NCBI GenBank assembly: GCA_020350085.1
Contig: CP070706.1
Coordinates: 4,029,710 to 4,038,759 of the forward strand
DNA: 9,050 bases
Reading direction: 5' to 3'
Source: Acidobacteriota bacterium
GTDB taxonomy: Bacteria; Acidobacteriota; Polarisedimenticolia; J045
In this document: positions 6,229 through 9,050 of the stretch, piece after piece
Layout: each line of letters begins with the position of its first letter
Position numbering within the stretch: the stretch's first letter is position 1
The notes under the pieces: generated by a model
The model's database searches: none
Told to the model about the DNA's origin: nothing
The model's input: the letters and a program-made list of their open reading frames with translations, nothing else
Translations under genes and position numbers: made by a program

Positions 6229-6744
6229 GTGAACCCCGTCGAGCAACTCGCCTCTCCCGCGCTCGAGAACCTTCACGACATCGTCTTGCCGGAGCCCGTG
6301 GCGTGGACGCCACAGACGGCTGGCTGGTGGCTGCTTCTGACGATCGCGGTGCTGATCTCAGGCTGGGCTGTGTGGGTGGGACTTCGCAGGCGTCATCGGA
6401 ATGCTTATCGTCGCGCGGCGCTGTCCCAGCTCGACGGGATCGAAGCCGCGTTGCGAGAACCGTCAACGCGGGCAGAAGCACTCGCCCAGCTTCCTGTTCT
6501 GCTCAAACGAACAGCGCTGTCTTTCTGCCGAAGAGAGAAGGTCGCATCGCTCAGTGGCGAGCGATGGCTCGCGTTTCTCGACGCGAGCTACGGAAGCGAC
6601 GCGTTCACGACGGGTCCGGGCCGTATGTTGCCGCGCCTCGCGTACGCGAGCCCCGCGTCGGTGGCAGCGATCGAGCAGGCCGATCTGGACGATCTCGTGC
6701 GCCTCGTCCGCACGTGGATCCGGAGACACCGTGTTCGAGTTTGA
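6229..6744 (+). CDS. DUF4381 single-pass membrane protein of the Bat operon
   Basis: A 171-residue protein matching the DUF4381 type found between DUF58 and VWA genes in MoxR/Bat operons. It begins MNPVEQLASPALENLHDIVLPEPV with the typical PxxVAWTPQTAGWW motif, then a membrane helix at about residues 31-51 (WWLLLTIAVLISGWAVWVGL) followed by basic RRRHR, placing the helical C-terminal domain (Ala/Leu-rich, ERWLAFLDA, ending in RTWIRRHRVRV) in the cytoplasm. It probably helps assemble the ATPase with the VWA proteins at the membrane; this is inferred from gene context. The start is the GTG at 6229 with GGAACG just upstream; the frame is open upstream but runs antisense through the antitoxin region and looks non-native. 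Its end overlaps the next gene by 14 nt. Confidence 0.87.
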   Translation: MNPVEQLASPALENLHDIVLPEPVAWTPQTAGWWLLLTIAVLISGWAVWVGLRRRHRNAYRRAALSQLDGIEAALREPSTRAEALAQLPVLLKRTALSFCRREKVASLSGERWLAFLDASYGSDAFTTGPGRMLPRLAYASPASVAAIEQADLDDLVRLVRTWIRRHRVRV

Positions 6745-7726
6745 CATCCCGTGGGCCTTCCTCTTGCTGCCGGCGCCGCTTCTGGTCTGGTGGTGGCTGC
6801 CCGCCTATCGCGAACGCCGCGAGTCCGTCCGCGTTCCGTTCTTCGAGAAGATCGCCACTGCCGCGGGTGTTGAGCCGTCACGGGGCGGCGTGCAGCTACG
6901 TCGCAACCTGCTTCAGGGACTGCTCGCTCCGCTGGCCTGGGCATTGATCGTCACGGCTGTCGCCCGGCCCCAGTACGTCGAGCCTCCGATCGAGAAGATC
7001 GAATCAGCCCGTGACCTGATGCTCGCCGTGGACCTCTCCGGTTCGATGGACACGCCGGACATGCTCGACGGCGAAGGAAACCGCATTCAACGGCTCGACG
7101 CCGTCAAGCTCGTGCTCGACGAGTTCATCTCACGGCGCGAGGGTGATCGGCTGGGGATGGTGGTCTTCGGCAACCAAGCCTTCCTCCAAACCCCGTTCAC
7201 ACAAGACCACGATCTCGTGCGCGCGCTGCTCGAGCAGACGCGACCGCGCCTCGCCGGCCCGCAGACGATGATCGGCGACGCCATCGGCCTGACGATCAGG
7301 ACGTTCGAGAACAGTCAAGCTAAAGACCGGGTGCTGGTGCTGCTGACCGATGGCAACGACAGCGGCAGCAAGGTCCCGCCCAAGAAGACCGCGGAGATCG
7401 CCGCTCAAAACGACATCACGATCCACACCATTGCCGTGGGTGATCCGAAGAGCACCGGCGAGGGGGAGATGGATCTCGACACTCTGCAGGCAATCGCAGA
7501 CGCGACCGGCGGCCAGACATTTCGCGCCGACGACCGCGAGCAGCTCGAGGAGGTCTACCGTCAAATCGATGCGCTGACCCCGATCGATGTCGAGACGTTT
7601 TCCTATCGGCCCACTCGGCCGCTGTATCACTGGCCGATGGGTGTGGCGGTCGTGCTGATCCTGCTGTACCAACTGCTGATGGGCATGTGGCAGCTGATCC
7701 GCTCGGTCGGGGCGCGACATGCTTGA
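6731..7726 (+). CDS. batA: BatA-like membrane-anchored VWA protein
   Basis: A 331-residue VWA protein, first of the two in the Bat (named for aerotolerance in Bacteroides) operon type. Two N-terminal membrane helices lie at about residues 7-23 and 62-79, separated by a short basic segment; the VWA domain fills about 95-285, and a C-terminal helix at about 301-321 re-enters the membrane. The MIDAS metal site is complete: D101-L-S-G-S-M, T179 in GPQTMIGDAIG, and D207 in LLTDGND. An intact MIDAS suggests metal-dependent protein binding, probably on the periplasmic or membrane face and modulated by the MoxR ATPase. Start: GTG at 6731 with GGAG 5 nt upstream, 14 nt inside the DUF4381 gene; its own end overlaps the next gene by 8 nt, so translation is likely coupled through all three. 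Confidence 0.93.
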   Translation: MFEFDIPWAFLLLPAPLLVWWWLPAYRERRESVRVPFFEKIATAAGVEPSRGGVQLRRNLLQGLLAPLAWALIVTAVARPQYVEPPIEKIESARDLMLAVDLSGSMDTPDMLDGEGNRIQRLDAVKLVLDEFISRREGDRLGMVVFGNQAFLQTPFTQDHDLVRALLEQTRPRLAGPQTMIGDAIGLTIRTFENSQAKDRVLVLLTDGNDSGSKVPPKKTAEIAAQNDITIHTIAVGDPKSTGEGEMDLDTLQAIADATGGQTFRADDREQLEEVYRQIDALTPIDVETFSYRPTRPLYHWPMGVAVVLILLYQLLMGMWQLIRSVGARHA

Positions 7727-9050
7727 TCCCGCCACGTTCGCCGAATTCCACTTTCTGCGGCCCTGGTGGCTACTGGCCGTCGTCCCGGCGCTGTTGCTAT
7801 GGCTGATCTTCAGTCTGCGCACGAGCGCGGAGCGACAATGGCGCAAGATGATCGCACCGCATTTGCTGGCACATCTCAGGGTCGGCTCGGGAGATCGCTG
7901 GCGCTTCCGGCCGCTTCACCTGATGGTGCTGGTTCTCATGCTAGGTGCCATCGGGCTGGCCGGACCGACATGGGAGCGCGAGATCTCACCCTTCGCCGAG
8001 GACACCGCGCCACTGATCATCGCGCTCGACCTGTCGGAGTCGATGAACGCCATCGACGTGCAGCCCACGCGACTCGAACGCGCCAAGCAGAAGGTGCGCG
8101 ATCTGCTGGCGCTGCGCACCGGCGCCCGCAGCGCGCTGATCGCTTACGCCGGCTCTGCTCACGTCGTGCTGCCCCTTTGCGACGACGCGAGCGTGTTCGA
8201 TACGTTCTTGGCGGGGCTGGAGAGCGAGGTCATGCCGGTCGCGGGCAAGGAGCCGACGCGCGCCTTGGCCTTGGCCGAAGAGTTGCTGGCGGACGAGCCG
8301 ACGGCTGGTTCGATCCTGTTTCTCACCGACGGGATCGCCGAAGAGCACGCTTCGACATTCGCTGACCATGCGCAGCGCACCGATGACGAGGCCCTCGTCT
8401 TGGCGGTGGGCACGCGCGAGGGTGGCCCGATCCGGATCGGCGAGAACCGCTTCCGAACCGACGCGAGCGGCCGCCGCGCCGTGGCCACGCTCGACATCGA
8501 AGGCCTGCAAGCCGTCGAGGCGCAGGCTGACGTCTTCGTCGCGGGCGTCACGGTGGACGATGCCGACGTCGGCCGGATCCAGCGCCGCGTGCAGAGCCAT
8601 TTGCGTGAGGTCCAGCAGCAGGACGAAACGGCGCGATGGAAGGACGAGGGCTACTGGTTCGTGGTGCCGGTCGCGTTGTTGGGACTGCTGTGGTTCCGCA
8701 GGGGCTGGACGATCCGCTGGAGCGCCGTCGCTTTGGTCGCGATCGTACTGACGGGATGCGCGCCTTCCGGGCGTGCCGATTTCCAGTTCGTGGATCTTTG
8801 GTGGACGGCGGACCAGCAGGGACGCCAGCAGTTCGAGCGTGAGAACTACGCCAAGGCTGCCGCACGGTTCGAGGACGTGATGTGGAAGGGGGTGGCGTCC
8901 TACCGCGCGGGCGAGTTCGAGCAGGCGGCGGATGCCTTCGCGCGTCTCGCGACTCCGAAGGCCTCCTTCAACCTCGGCAACGCATACGCGATGCTCGGGC
9001 GTTACGAAGAAGCGATCACCGCATACGAGGCCGCGCTGGCGGATCGGCCC
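7719..9050 (+). CDS. batB: BatB-like VWA protein fused to TPR (BatB-BatC fusion), 3' end missing
   Basis: The frame is open from the ATG at 7719 to the last base, 444 codons without a stop, so the gene is cut by the window edge. Two N-terminal membrane helices (about 16-32 and 67-83) precede a VWA domain with MIDAS residues D104-L-S-E-S, T180 (KEPTRAL) and D204 (FLTDG). Two further hydrophobic segments follow (312-326 and 334-346). From about residue 368, TPR repeats begin (FERENYAKAAARF, WKGVASYRAGEFEQAADAF, FNLGNAYAMLGRYEEAITAYEAAL). In some lineages the VWA (BatB) and TPR (BatC) parts are separate genes; the fusion is, as I recall, common in Gammaproteobacteria. The last hydrophobic segment ends LTGC347-APSG, resembling a lipobox at the point where a separate BatC would begin. 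The TPR part would lie in the periplasm and may dock partners. BatD should follow. Confidence 0.93.
   Translation, partial: MLDPATFAEFHFLRPWWLLAVVPALLLWLIFSLRTSAERQWRKMIAPHLLAHLRVGSGDRWRFRPLHLMVLVLMLGAIGLAGPTWEREISPFAEDTAPLIIALDLSESMNAIDVQPTRLERAKQKVRDLLALRTGARSALIAYAGSAHVVLPLCDDASVFDTFLAGLESEVMPVAGKEPTRALALAEELLADEPTAGSILFLTDGIAEEHASTFADHAQRTDDEALVLAVGTREGGPIRIGENRFRTDASGRRAVATLDIEGLQAVEAQADVFVAGVTVDDADVGRIQRRVQSHLREVQQQDETARWKDEGYWFVVPVALLGLLWFRRGWTIRWSAVALVAIVLTGCAPSGRADFQFVDLWWTADQQGRQQFERENYAKAAARFEDVMWKGVASYRAGEFEQAADAFARLATPKASFNLGNAYAMLGRYEEAITAYEAALADRP

Noticed and set aside
6207..6947. 246-codon plus-strand frame overlapping DUF4381 and BatA genes
   Set aside because: Arg/Ser-rich alternative frame over two recognised genes; no domain or ribosome site.
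1..9050. Search for tRNA, rRNA, CRISPR arrays, insertion sequences and riboswitches
   Set aside because: No spaced direct repeats, transposase-like protein, tRNA-like cloverleaf or recognisable riboswitch was seen by reading both strands.

Overview
The window is GC-rich and looks like the chromosome of a Gram-negative bacterium. Supporting signs are dense, partly overlapping genes, Sec-type signal peptides, a periplasmic-type sulfatase and a MoxR/Bat envelope operon. The fusion of the second von Willebrand factor A (VWA) protein to a TPR domain, plus a DUF4381 gene between the DUF58 and VWA genes, resembles the layout I know from Gammaproteobacteria. That placement is an inference, and no rRNA, tRNA or other marker fixes it. 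Five of the eight well-supported genes outside the toxin-antitoxin pair appear to start with GTG.

Layout. Positions 43-765 (minus) encode a secreted, mostly helical protein of unknown function. Positions 766-1379 are non-coding apart from a possible 3' remnant of a beta-barrel gene on the minus strand (855-1094). Positions 1380-2930 (plus) encode a secreted type I sulfatase with the formylglycine motif CTAGR. A perfect 10-bp hairpin separates it from a MoxR-family AAA+ ATPase (2994-3998). A 465-bp gap follows, with a consensus TATAAT box and a dyad. Then come a DUF58 protein (4464-5414), a DUF4381 membrane protein (6229-6744), a BatA-like VWA protein (6731-7726) and a BatB-like VWA-TPR fusion (7719 to the window end, incomplete).

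The plus-strand genes from 2994 onward form a classical MoxR-DUF58-DUF4381-VWA-VWA/TPR module. In this family the AAA+ ATPase is thought to act as a chaperone on membrane-anchored VWA proteins at the cell envelope. BatD would be expected just past the right edge. The last three genes overlap by 14 and 8 nt, so they are probably translationally coupled.

The main anomaly is a complete minus-strand type II toxin-antitoxin pair, a ribbon-helix-helix antitoxin (5870-6118) and a PIN-domain toxin (5456-5860), sitting exactly between the DUF58 and DUF4381 genes. It has its own sigma70-like promoter, placed so that the predicted transcript starts at the antitoxin ATG. An operator-like set of CTCAT/ATGAG half-sites covers that start. 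The plus strand across the insert stays open for 273 codons, opening in an ATGA overlap with the DUF58 stop and closing in a GTGA overlap with the DUF4381 start. Other points of interest are a lipobox-like LTGC inside the VWA-TPR fusion and the regulated-looking gap between moxR and the DUF58 gene.
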